The notes beneath the pieces were generated by a model. That model was not told the DNA's origin. It worked only from the letters and a program-made list of their open reading frames with translations, and ran no database searches. The translations under genes were made by a program, and so were the position numbers. A stretch of DNA of 64,000 bases from contig NZ_JANIAA010000006.1 of assembly GCF_024505145.1 (NCBI RefSeq), positions 124,001 to 188,000 of the forward strand. Direction: 5' to 3'. Below are positions 44,945 to 52,188 of this stretch, one piece after another (position 1 is the stretch's first letter; each line of letters starts with the position of its first letter). The stretch comes from Streptomyces rugosispiralis. Its GTDB lineage: Bacteria > Actinomycetota > Actinomycetes > Streptomycetales > Streptomycetaceae.

Positions 44945-45083
44945 CCGACAGCACGCCGCCATCCCCCCGCCCCCACCGACAGCGCGCCGTCATCCCCTCG
45001 CCCCCGCCGACAGGGCGCCGTCATCCCCTCACCCCCACCGACAGCGCGCCGTCATCCCCCCGCACTCCGCCGACAGATCGCCG
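44945..45083. repeat. 31-base tandem repeat, about four and a half copies
   Basis: Units start at 44945, 44976, 45007, 45038 (32 bases) and a partial one at 45070. The core is CCGACAGCGCGCCGTCATCC. The units are head-to-tail without spacers. Confidence 0.93.
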
Positions 45084-45084
45084 C

Positions 45085-45361
45085 TCAGCCGAGCCCGTGA
45101 CCCACCGGCCCCGCCACCTCCAGCGTGTACTTGACCATGGCGAGCGCCGCGCCCAGGGGGCTGGAGCGGCCGCCGCTCACCGTGATGCCGCCCGTGTCGG
45201 GGCAGCCGTAGACGGCGGCCCGTGTGCTCCAGGGTCTCGGCGAGCGGCGGCATCGGGCCCCAGCCGGTGCGCGGCTGCGGCGGCAGCCCCTCGGCCGCGC
45301 GGATGCGCACGGCGGCGAGTCGCGGCGGCAGCGCGCCGCCGATCAGCCGCCGTGTGGGCTC
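45085..45361 (-). pseudogene. Frameshifted remnant of a coding gene
   Basis: On the minus strand two adjacent reading frames show strong coding bias. The upstream part (from about 45361) reads LIGGALPPRLAAVRIRAAEG and on to LAETLEHT; the downstream part in another frame reads AAVYGCPDTGGITVSGG and ends with YTLEVAGPVGHGLG and TGA at 45085-45087. Nearly all third positions are G or C in both parts, and the frames meet near 45217-45222, which points to one inactivated gene with a short indel. Its 5' end is lost or overlapped by the NlpC gene. The parent family was not recognised. A sequencing error is possible. Confidence 0.55.
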
Positions 45362-45368
45362 GGGACCG

Positions 45369-46391
45369 CTACGCCGGGCGGGCCGCCCCCGCGAAGGGCA
45401 TGTCCCCGACGGAGGCCAACCGGACCGGGGCCCCGGGGTGCGGCGCGTGGATCATGCGGCCGCCGCCGATGTAGAGGCCGACATGGCTGATGCCGGAGTA
45501 GAAGAAGACCAGGTCGCCGGGGGCCAGTTGGTCGCGGGTGACGCGCTGTCCGGCGTTGATCTGGGTGTACGTGGTGCGGGGGAGGGCGACCCCGGCGGCG
45601 CGCCAGGCGGCCTGGGTGAGCCCCGAGCAGTCATAGCCGCGGGGGCCGGTGGCGCCCCATACGTACGGCTTGCCGAGGGCCGCGTACGCGTAAGAGACGG
45701 CGCGGGCGGCGCGGCCCGTGGCGGGGGCGAGGGAGCCCGCGGCCTTGTCGCCGTCCCGCGCCGCCAGCAGGCGCTGCCGCTGCTCGAGGGTCAGCCGGTC
45801 GAGGAGGCGATCGGCGGCGGCGAGCTTCTCCTGGACGGTCCGCTTGTGGTGGGCGGCGGCCGCCCGGGAGGCGCGCAGAGCGGCGAGGCGGTCGGCCGCC
45901 TCGCCGCGGACCTGGCGTAATTTCCGCTCCTGACGGCCGATCGTGGCGATCAGGGCGGCCTGGCGGCTGCCCGCGCGCTCGGCGAGCGAGGCGCGCTGCA
46001 GATACTGGTCGGGGGAGGAGGACAGGGCGAGCTGGAGGGCCGGGGCGATCGTCCCCGAGCGGTACTGGGCGGTGGCGAAGGCCCCGAGCGCGTTGCGCGC
46101 GGTGTTGAGCCGGGTGGTGCGGCGGGCGGCCTGGTCGCGCAGCGCCTCCAGCCGCTCGCGGGCCTTGTCGGCCTTCTCCCGTGCGCCGTTGTACCGCTCG
46201 GTGGCTTCCTCGGCCTCCCGCTGGTACTCGTCGACCTTCGTCCTCACCTGGGCGGGGGTGAGGCGGTTCTCGGCGTGCCCGGTGCCGCCGAGGAGGGTGG
46301 CGGACGTGGCGCCGGTGAGGGCGAGGAGCGCGGCCGCGCGGGCGGTGCCGCTGGTGAGCGAGCGCTGCTTGGGCTTCCTGTGCGACGCCAC
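45369..46391 (-). CDS. NlpC/P60-family peptidoglycan hydrolase
   Basis: A 340-residue secreted endopeptidase that cuts peptide stems in the cell wall. A signal peptide (about 1-40) is followed by a long coiled-coil region (about 45-215, VDEYQREAEEATERYNGARE) and a C-terminal NlpC/P60 domain with the catalytic Cys in YDCSGLTQAAW and His in ISHVGLYIGGG. The start is GTG, preceded by an AGGTGA site. The 5' leader holds repeats, but unlike the paralogue at 48101-49264 it shows no c-di-AMP riboswitch. The two proteins share the MASHRKP start and are paralogues. Confidence 0.92.
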   Translation of the reverse strand: MASHRKPKQRSLTSGTARAAALLALTGATSATLLGGTGHAENRLTPAQVRTKVDEYQREAEEATERYNGAREKADKARERLEALRDQAARRTTRLNTARNALGAFATAQYRSGTIAPALQLALSSSPDQYLQRASLAERAGSRQAALIATIGRQERKLRQVRGEAADRLAALRASRAAAAHHKRTVQEKLAAADRLLDRLTLEQRQRLLAARDGDKAAGSLAPATGRAARAVSYAYAALGKPYVWGATGPRGYDCSGLTQAAWRAAGVALPRTTYTQINAGQRVTRDQLAPGDLVFFYSGISHVGLYIGGGRMIHAPHPGAPVRLASVGDMPFAGAARPA

Positions 46392-46414
46392 TGCGGCGGT
46401 TCACCTGGTCTTTC

Positions 46415-46441
46415 TTGGGCAATCCAGTTTGGGCAATCCAG
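46415..46441. repeat. Direct repeat TTGGGCAATCCAG, two copies
   Basis: Copies at 46415-46427 and 46429-46441, spaced 14 bases. The repeat lies just upstream of the NlpC start. Confidence 0.9.
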
Positions 46442-46486
46442 GACATTCCGCAGATCCTGGACCCTTGTGGGGAGCGGACGGGCAGA

Positions 46487-46538
46487 TGGCAGTCCGCCAT
46501 GAGGCGGGGACCCTCGGTTGACGGGAAGCGGACTGCCA
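46487..46538. repeat. 11-bp perfect inverted repeat in the NlpC leader
   Basis: TGGCAGTCCGC (46487-46497) and GCGGACTGCCA (46528-46538) are perfectly complementary, separated by 30 bases. It could form a leader hairpin or be a regulator-binding site. Confidence 0.85.
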
Positions 46539-46739
46539 CCTGGAGGAGGAAGTTAGGCCGAAAAGCGGGGGTCGTGCGGGGGATTGAACGGGAGTGCACG
46601 GATTTCGTCGGTCCCGTGACGGCTGCTGATCGCCCGGCGAGTGGGGCGGTCGGGAGTGTGGCGTGGCCGTGACCGAAGCGGCGATAGGGGCCCACCCGAG
46701 TGCCGGGTGATGATATGCGCGCGGCTAGTCTCCGGAACC

Positions 46740-47093
46740 ATGGACGTACTCATTCACGTGTTCGTCGGCCTCCACATCGTGGGCATCGGCGCGCTGCTCG
46801 GTGGCTTCTTCTCGCAGCTCAAAGCCGCGCGTGCGGGCGAGGCCCGGATGACCCCGGCGATGCTGCACGGCGCGCTGACGATGCTGGTGACCGGCGTGGC
46901 GCTGGTCGGGCTCAATCAGGCGGACGACAACAGCGTCAACACCGTCAAAATCGGTGTAAAGCTGGCGCTATTGGTCGTGATCCTCGGCCTGGTCTATGTG
47001 AAGCGCGACGAGGAGAAGGTAGAGTCGGCCGCCTTCGGCGCGGTGGGTGCCTTGACAACGGCAAACATCTTCATCGCCGTGCTGTGGACCTGA
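46740..47093 (+). CDS. Small integral membrane protein
   Basis: A 117-residue protein with four hydrophobic segments (about 3-25, 45-62, 72-90 and 100-117), first one LIHVFVGLHIVGIGALLGG, and few soluble parts. The ATG at 46740 has a short GGA before it. Family unknown to me, though such small four-helix proteins are common near cell-wall genes in Streptomyces. It precedes the L,D-transpeptidase gene by 111 bases. Confidence 0.8.
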   Translation: MDVLIHVFVGLHIVGIGALLGGFFSQLKAARAGEARMTPAMLHGALTMLVTGVALVGLNQADDNSVNTVKIGVKLALLVVILGLVYVKRDEEKVESAAFGAVGALTTANIFIAVLWT

Positions 47094-47204
47094 CGAACGA
47101 ATGTTCTGAGGGTAATCCCAAGACAACGCGACACGATCCCGAGGCAACCGTTTGCACTCGCGAGCTGTCTTAGTAAAGAGCGAGACAGTCGAGAGGAGTG
47201 GCCA

Positions 47205-47972
47205 ATGGGGGTAGTGGGGGCAGTCAGAAGTCATAGGCGGCGCGTGGGTGTCGCCCTGGGGCTGGCGGGGATGGCGGTGCCGCTCGCGGTGGCCGTCGCC
47301 GGTCCGGCGCAGGCGCAGGCGCGGCCGCTGGGCCGGTCGACCGGCACGGTGACACCGGTGAGCATGGCCGCGTCGTCGTGCACGGCCACCGCCGGGCCGT
47401 ACCAGACGCAGGCCGAGCGGTTCCTGGGCCGTCCCGTGGACGGGCGGCAGTCGCGGGCGGACTGTCTGGCGATCCAGAAGTTCCAGATCGACCACGGCAT
47501 CAGCCCGACGATCGGCTACGCGGGCCCGATCACCTCGGGCGTGATGAACCTCATCGGCGCCCAGAAGGCCGCCGGGCACAACCCGAACGCGGCGAGGAAG
47601 TGCCCGACCAACAAGGGCCGTATCGCCTGCGTGGACCTCACCCGCCAGCTGAGCTGGGTCCAGGACGGCTCCCGGCTGGTCTACGGACCGGTGCCGGTGC
47701 GGTCCGGGCGGAACGGCTTCGAGACCCGCACCGGGCTGAAGCGGATCTACTGGCGGAACATCAACCACTGGTCGACGCTCTACAAGGTCGCCATGCCCTA
47801 CAGCCAGTTCTTCGACGGCGGCCAGGCGTTTCACTCGATCGCCGGCAGCGTATGGTCCCCGCCCGGCTCCCATGGCTGCGTCAACATGCGTAAGGGCGAC
47901 GCCAAGAAGTACTGGAGCCTGCTGAAGAACGGTGACGACGTGTACGTCTACGGGCGCAAGCCCGGCACATGA
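47205..47972 (+). CDS. L,D-transpeptidase (YkuD domain), secreted
   Basis: A 255-residue enzyme that forms 3-3 cross-links in peptidoglycan. A signal peptide with twin basic residues at the start (SHRRRVGVALGLAGMAV) ends near AQA. The middle part (about 60-130) looks like a peptidoglycan-binding segment (CLAIQKFQIDHGI). The YkuD domain carries FHSIAGSVWSPPGSHGCVNM with the catalytic His, Ser and Cys in the expected SHGCVNM form. The ATG at 47205 follows GAGAGGAG. Terminated by the hairpin at 48045-48087. Confidence 0.92.
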   Translation: MGVVGAVRSHRRRVGVALGLAGMAVPLAVAVAGPAQAQARPLGRSTGTVTPVSMAASSCTATAGPYQTQAERFLGRPVDGRQSRADCLAIQKFQIDHGISPTIGYAGPITSGVMNLIGAQKAAGHNPNAARKCPTNKGRIACVDLTRQLSWVQDGSRLVYGPVPVRSGRNGFETRTGLKRIYWRNINHWSTLYKVAMPYSQFFDGGQAFHSIAGSVWSPPGSHGCVNMRKGDAKKYWSLLKNGDDVYVYGRKPGT

Positions 47973-48044
47973 GCCACTGACGGCGCCGTTGGGCCACCGA
48001 CGGCGCCGCCGAGGCGCTGACAGCGTCGCCGAGCTGATGACGAT

Positions 48045-48087
48045 GACGATGCCGCTGCCCGGGTCCGCCCCGGACAGCGGCATCGTC
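48045..48087. terminator. Bidirectional terminator hairpin
   Basis: GACGATGCCGCTG (48045-48057) pairs perfectly with CAGCGGCATCGTC (48075-48087), with further inner pairing possible. It lies between the convergent L,D-transpeptidase and NlpC genes. Confidence 0.85.
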
Positions 48088-48100
48088 GGGATCAGAGGCC

Positions 48101-49264
48101 CTATGAGGGCCGCACGCTCCCGTAGATCGGCATCTCCGTGATCGGCGCCTTCTTCACCACATCGCCCGGCTTCGGCGCGTGGATCATCATCCCGTCGCCG
48201 ATGTAGAGGCCGACATGGCTGATGTCGTCGTAGAAGAAGACGAGATCGCCGGGCTGGAGTTGGGGCGCCGAGACGCGCGTACCGGCCTTCACCTGGTCCC
48301 AGGTGGTGCGCGGCAGCGAGATCCCGGCGGACTTCCAGGCCGCCTGCGTCAGCCCCGAGCAGTCGAAGGAGCTGGGCCCGGTCGCGCCCCAGACGTATGG
48401 CTTGCCGAGCTGCGCCTTGGCGAAGGCGATGGCCTGGGCCGCCTTGGAGCTGTTGGCCGGGGCCGAGGGCGTGGAGGGCGCCGTCGAACCTGAGCCACCC
48501 GCGTTCTGCTGCTCCTGCTTCTTGCGCGCGGCCGCCTCCTGCCGCTGTTTCTCGGCCAGCTCGGCGGCCTTACGGCGGTCTTCTTCCGCCTTCTTCTTCT
48601 CGATCGCCGCCAGCCGCGCCTTCTCCTTGGCGGTCAGCTTCGCCAGCAGCCGCCGGGCCTCGGTCAGCTTGTCCTGGACGGTCTTCTTCTGGACCTTCAG
48701 CTGCTTCTGGGACGCGGTCAGCGAGGCGAGGCTCTCGCTGGCCTTACCGCGCTCCTTGGCGGCCTTCACCCGCTGCTGCTGGAAGTCGTCGACGGCCTGC
48801 TTCTGCCGGCCGGTCATCCGGTCCATCAGATGCGACTGGTCGAAGACGTCCTGCGGGTTGTTCGAGAACAGCAGGGTCGCGGCGGAACGGGCCATTCCGC
48901 CGTCGCGGTACTGGGCGGCGGCGTAGGTGCCGAGCATGCGCCGCGCCTCGTTGAGCTTCTCGGTGCGCTGGGCGACGGAGTCCAGCAGCTTGTCGACCTT
49001 GGCCCGCTGCTGGTCGGTGCGCTCCTTGGCGGCGTTGAAGCGCTGGGTGGCGGTCTCCGCCTGGTGGTAGAGGGTGTCGACCTTCTCCTTCACCTTCTCG
49101 ATCGACTGTGTGGCCGGCTTGGGCTCGGCGGGCGCGGCGTTGGCCGACTGGGAGAGGAGGGTGACGGACGCGAGGGCGGCCGTGGTGAACCCGACGGCCG
49201 TACGGCGGCTGTGACCGGTGAGCGGGGCGGGTATTCGGCTCCGCGGCTTGCGGTGCGACGCCAA
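48101..49264 (-). CDS. NlpC/P60-family peptidoglycan hydrolase under c-di-AMP riboswitch
   Basis: A 387-residue secreted endopeptidase. Signal peptide at 1-45, a long coiled coil with an Ala/Lys/Glu-rich stretch (about 55-255, KKKAEEDRRKAAELAEKQ), a short Ser/Ala/Pro linker and the NlpC/P60 domain with catalytic Cys in FDCSGLTQAAW and His in ISHVGLYIGDG. The start is TTG with GGAAGGAG upstream. A ydaO-type riboswitch occupies its leader, so its level should fall when c-di-AMP is high, as for known Streptomyces wall hydrolases. Paralogue of the gene at 45369-46391. Confidence 0.94.
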   Translation of the reverse strand: MASHRKPRSRIPAPLTGHSRRTAVGFTTAALASVTLLSQSANAAPAEPKPATQSIEKVKEKVDTLYHQAETATQRFNAAKERTDQQRAKVDKLLDSVAQRTEKLNEARRMLGTYAAAQYRDGGMARSAATLLFSNNPQDVFDQSHLMDRMTGRQKQAVDDFQQQRVKAAKERGKASESLASLTASQKQLKVQKKTVQDKLTEARRLLAKLTAKEKARLAAIEKKKAEEDRRKAAELAEKQRQEAAARKKQEQQNAGGSGSTAPSTPSAPANSSKAAQAIAFAKAQLGKPYVWGATGPSSFDCSGLTQAAWKSAGISLPRTTWDQVKAGTRVSAPQLQPGDLVFFYDDISHVGLYIGDGMMIHAPKPGDVVKKAPITEMPIYGSVRPS

Positions 49265-49284
49265 GGGTGGCGACTCCTTCCGTG

Positions 49285-49448
49285 GACCGCCTACCGGGTT
49301 AGCTGTCGGGTTCGGGCGGTTCGGAAGGTTGCCCTACGGCCGTGTCCGGGGGCACTGTCCGTGCCACACCGTTTCGGGCCGATTCACCCCGGTCTTGCGT
49401 TGTTGGGTCCCCGGCTCCGGGCGCCTCACGGCGTACCGGACTCGGCGG
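49285..49448 (-). promoter_or_regulatory. c-di-AMP riboswitch (ydaO/yuaA type)
   Basis: On the minus strand the leader of the NlpC gene contains the class hallmarks in order: GGAGCCGGGGACCC, then GGGGTGAATCGGCCCGAAA, a variable stem, and CGACAGCTAACCCGGTAGGC. The ends CCGCC and GGCGG can pair. The ribosome site and TTG start follow within about 25 bases. This is a clear match to the known class; c-di-AMP binding is expected to turn expression off. Confidence 0.93.
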
Positions 49449-49615
49449 AGGCAGCCCGTGCCGACGTGGTTCGCCGACGGATCTTCCGGGCCGCCTGACG
49501 CAGGACGGTAGCCAACACGTGGGGCTCCTGTGAAGACTGGTGACCGTTTTGCCCGAAACCGTTTCGTGATGTTCGGACGTCGGCTGTCAGTGGGGCGGCA
49601 TAGACTCGGGGAGCG

Positions 49616-52117
49616 ATGAGCAGCCTCTTTGACGACAGCTTCCTGGCGGACCTCGGGCCTCCTTCGGACGAGGAGCGGCCACCGCCGCCCGAGGAATCGG
49701 CACACCCTGGTCACGGCGGTGCCGAGGACGTGCCGCATCACCTCTTCAGCGGCGATTTCGACGCGCCCGTGCCCCGGGAGGCCCACTACCGGGACGGCGC
49801 GGCGCGGCCCGCCGTGGACCCGTCCGCCCTGCTCGAGGGGTTGAACGAGCAGCAGAGGGCCGCCGTGGAGCACACCGGCTCGCCGCTGCTGATCGTCGCG
49901 GGTGCCGGCTCCGGCAAGACCCGGGTGCTCACCCACCGCATCGCCTATCTGCTCGGCGCCCGCTCCACCCACCCCGGCCAGATCCTCGCCATCACCTTCA
50001 CCAACAAGGCGGCGGGCGAGATGAAGGAGCGGGTCGAGGAGCTCGTCGGCCCGCGGGCCAATGCCATGTGGGTGTCGACCTTCCACAGCGCCTGCGTCCG
50101 CATCCTGCGCCGGGAGTCGAAGAGGCTGGGCTTCACCTCGTCGTTCTCGATCTACGACGCGGCCGACTCCAAGCGGCTGATGGCGCTGGTCTGCCGGGAT
50201 CTGGATCTCGACCCCAAGCGGTTCCCACCGAAGTCCTTCAGCGCCAAGATCTCCAACCTCAAGAACGAGCTGATCGACGAGGAGACCTTCACCGGGCAGG
50301 CCGCAGGGGGCACCTCCCGGACGGAGTCTGGGGGAGGCTTCGAGAAGACGCTGGCCGAGGCGTACGTGATGTACCAGGCGCGGCTGCGCGAGGCCAACGC
50401 GCTGGACTTCGACGACATCATCATGACCACGGTCAATCTGCTCCAGGCGTTCCCGGACGTCGCCGAGCACTACCGCCGCCGCTTCCGGCACGTACTCGTC
50501 GACGAGTACCAGGACACCAACCACGCGCAGTACACACTCGTGCGCGAGCTGGTGGGCACCGACACCGAGGAGACCACGGCCGCCGAGCTGTGCGTGGTGG
50601 GCGACGCCGACCAGTCGATCTACGCCTTCCGGGGCGCCACGATCCGTAACATCCTCCAGTTCGAGGAGGACTACCCCACCGCCCGGACGATCCTCCTCGA
50701 GCAGAACTACCGCTCGACCCAGACCATCCTGAGCGCGGCCAACGCCGTCATCGAGCGCAATGAGAACCGCCGCCCGAAGAACCTGTGGACGGACGCCGGC
50801 GCCGGGGCCGAGATCACCGGCTATGTGGCCGACACCGAGCACGACGAGGCCCAGTTCGTCGCCGACGAGATCGACCGGCTGACGGACGCGGGCGACGCCA
50901 AGGCCGGGGACGTGGCGGTCTTCTACCGCACCAACGCCCAGTCCCGTGTCTTCGAAGAGGTCTTCATCCGCGTCGGGCTGCCGTACAAGGTCGTCGGCGG
51001 TGTGCGGTTCTACGAGCGCAAGGAGGTCCGGGACGTCCTCGCCTATCTGCGGGTGCTGGCCAACCCCGAGGACTCCGTCCCGCTCCGCCGGATCCTGAAC
51101 GTGCCCAAGCGCGGTATCGGCGAGCGCGCGGAGGCCATGATCGACGCGCTGTCGCTGCGCGAGAAGATCACCTTCCCGCAGGCGTTGCGCCGGGTCGACG
51201 AGGCGTACGGCATGGCGGCCCGTTCGGCCAATGCCGTCAAGCGGTTCAACACGCTCATGGAGGAACTGCACACCATCGTGGAGTCCGGGGCGGGCCCGGC
51301 CACCGTCCTGGAGGCGGTGCTGGAGCGCACCGGCTATCTGGCCGAGCTCCAGGCGTCCACCGATCCGCAGGACGAGACCCGGATCGAGAACCTCCAGGAG
51401 CTCGCCGCCGTGGCGCTGGAGTTCGAGCAGGACCGCGGCGAGGAGAACCCCGGCACCCTCGCGGACTTCCTGGAGCAGGTCGCGCTCGTCGCCGACTCCG
51501 ACCAGATCCCCGACGAGGACACCGAGGGCTCCGGCGTGATCACGCTGATGACCCTGCACACCGCGAAGGGCCTGGAGTTCCCGGTCGTCTTCCTCAGCGG
51601 CCTGGAGGACGGCGTCTTCCCGCATATGCGGGCGCTCGGCCAGACCAAGGAGCTGGAGGAGGAGCGGCGGCTGGCCTACGTGGGGATCACCCGGGCCCGC
51701 GAGCGGCTCTATCTGACCCGCTCGACGATGCGCAGCGCCTGGGGACAGCCCGCGTACAACCCGCCGTCCCGCTTCCTGGAGGAGATCCCGGACCAGTACC
51801 TGCGCTGGCGGCGCACCGGGCCCGCCACCCCGTCGGCGTCCATGAGCGGCATCGCCTCGACGCCGCCGTCGGGGCTGTCGTCCGGTCTGTCGACGTCGCG
51901 TTCGCGCACCGGGGGCAGCGGGTTCGCCACCCGGCGGGCCCAGGAGCGCCCGGTGGTCGCCCTGGCCATCGGCGACCGGGTCACCCATGACTCGTTCGGG
52001 CTCGGCACGGTGGTGGCGGTCAAGGGCAGCGGGGACAACGCGGAGGCGACGATCGACTTCGGCGACGAGAAGCCGAAGCGGCTGCTGCTGCGGTACGCAC
52101 CGGTGGAGAAGCTGTAG
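49616..52117 (+). CDS. pcrA: ATP-dependent DNA helicase PcrA/UvrD
   Basis: An 833-residue superfamily 1A helicase unwinding DNA 3' to 5' in repair and replication. Helicase motifs are intact: Q motif LNEQQRAAVEH, Walker A AGAGSGKT near 96-103, Walker B in LVDEYQDTNHAQY, motif III GDADQSIYAFRG, EQNYRSTQ, and the C-terminal motifs TLHTAKGLEFPVVFLSGLED. A Tudor-like tail ends the protein (VTHDSFGLGTVV). An insertion of about 11 residues at 230-241 (AAGGTSRTESGGGF) is encoded by a palindromic repeat also found between genes here. ATG at 49616 after GGGGAG. Confidence 0.96.
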   Translation: MSSLFDDSFLADLGPPSDEERPPPPEESAHPGHGGAEDVPHHLFSGDFDAPVPREAHYRDGAARPAVDPSALLEGLNEQQRAAVEHTGSPLLIVAGAGSGKTRVLTHRIAYLLGARSTHPGQILAITFTNKAAGEMKERVEELVGPRANAMWVSTFHSACVRILRRESKRLGFTSSFSIYDAADSKRLMALVCRDLDLDPKRFPPKSFSAKISNLKNELIDEETFTGQAAGGTSRTESGGGFEKTLAEAYVMYQARLREANALDFDDIIMTTVNLLQAFPDVAEHYRRRFRHVLVDEYQDTNHAQYTLVRELVGTDTEETTAAELCVVGDADQSIYAFRGATIRNILQFEEDYPTARTILLEQNYRSTQTILSAANAVIERNENRRPKNLWTDAGAGAEITGYVADTEHDEAQFVADEIDRLTDAGDAKAGDVAVFYRTNAQSRVFEEVFIRVGLPYKVVGGVRFYERKEVRDVLAYLRVLANPEDSVPLRRILNVPKRGIGERAEAMIDALSLREKITFPQALRRVDEAYGMAARSANAVKRFNTLMEELHTIVESGAGPATVLEAVLERTGYLAELQASTDPQDETRIENLQELAAVALEFEQDRGEENPGTLADFLEQVALVADSDQIPDEDTEGSGVITLMTLHTAKGLEFPVVFLSGLEDGVFPHMRALGQTKELEEERRLAYVGITRARERLYLTRSTMRSAWGQPAYNPPSRFLEEIPDQYLRWRRTGPATPSASMSGIASTPPSGLSSGLSTSRSRTGGSGFATRRAQERPVVALAIGDRVTHDSFGLGTVVAVKGSGDNAEATIDFGDEKPKRLLLRYAPVEKL
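50303..50337. repeat. Palindromic repeat element inside pcrA
   Basis: GGGGGCACCTCCCGG, then 8 bases, then TCTGGGGGAGG. Its reverse complement aligns with the intergenic element at 20527-20562 with one short gap. It adds codons in frame. Confidence 0.8.
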
Positions 52118-52136
52118 CGGGGGGCGGAGTGCTGAG

Positions 52137-52166
52137 GCCGTAGCGTGCCGGTGGGCGCGCTACGGC
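52137..52166. terminator. Hairpin between convergent pcrA and M23 genes
   Basis: GCCGTAGCG (52137-52145) pairs with CGCTACGGC (52158-52166), loop of 12 bases. Positioned 20 bases after pcrA and 23 before the M23 stop. Confidence 0.75.
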
Positions 52167-52188
52167 GGGCAGAGCCGGCAGGCCCAGG

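Larger units (their letters stand above)
46392..46739. other. Divergent region with NlpC leader repeats
   Basis: About 348 bases. It holds a 13-base direct repeat (46415-46441) and an 11-bp inverted repeat (46487-46538), both within the likely 5' leader of the NlpC gene on the minus strand, and the promoter of the small membrane protein gene on the plus strand (near 46690-46735). Confidence 0.5.

Noticed and set aside
44945..45083. Possible CRISPR array
   Set aside because: The 31-base units are directly adjacent without spacers and no cas genes are near.
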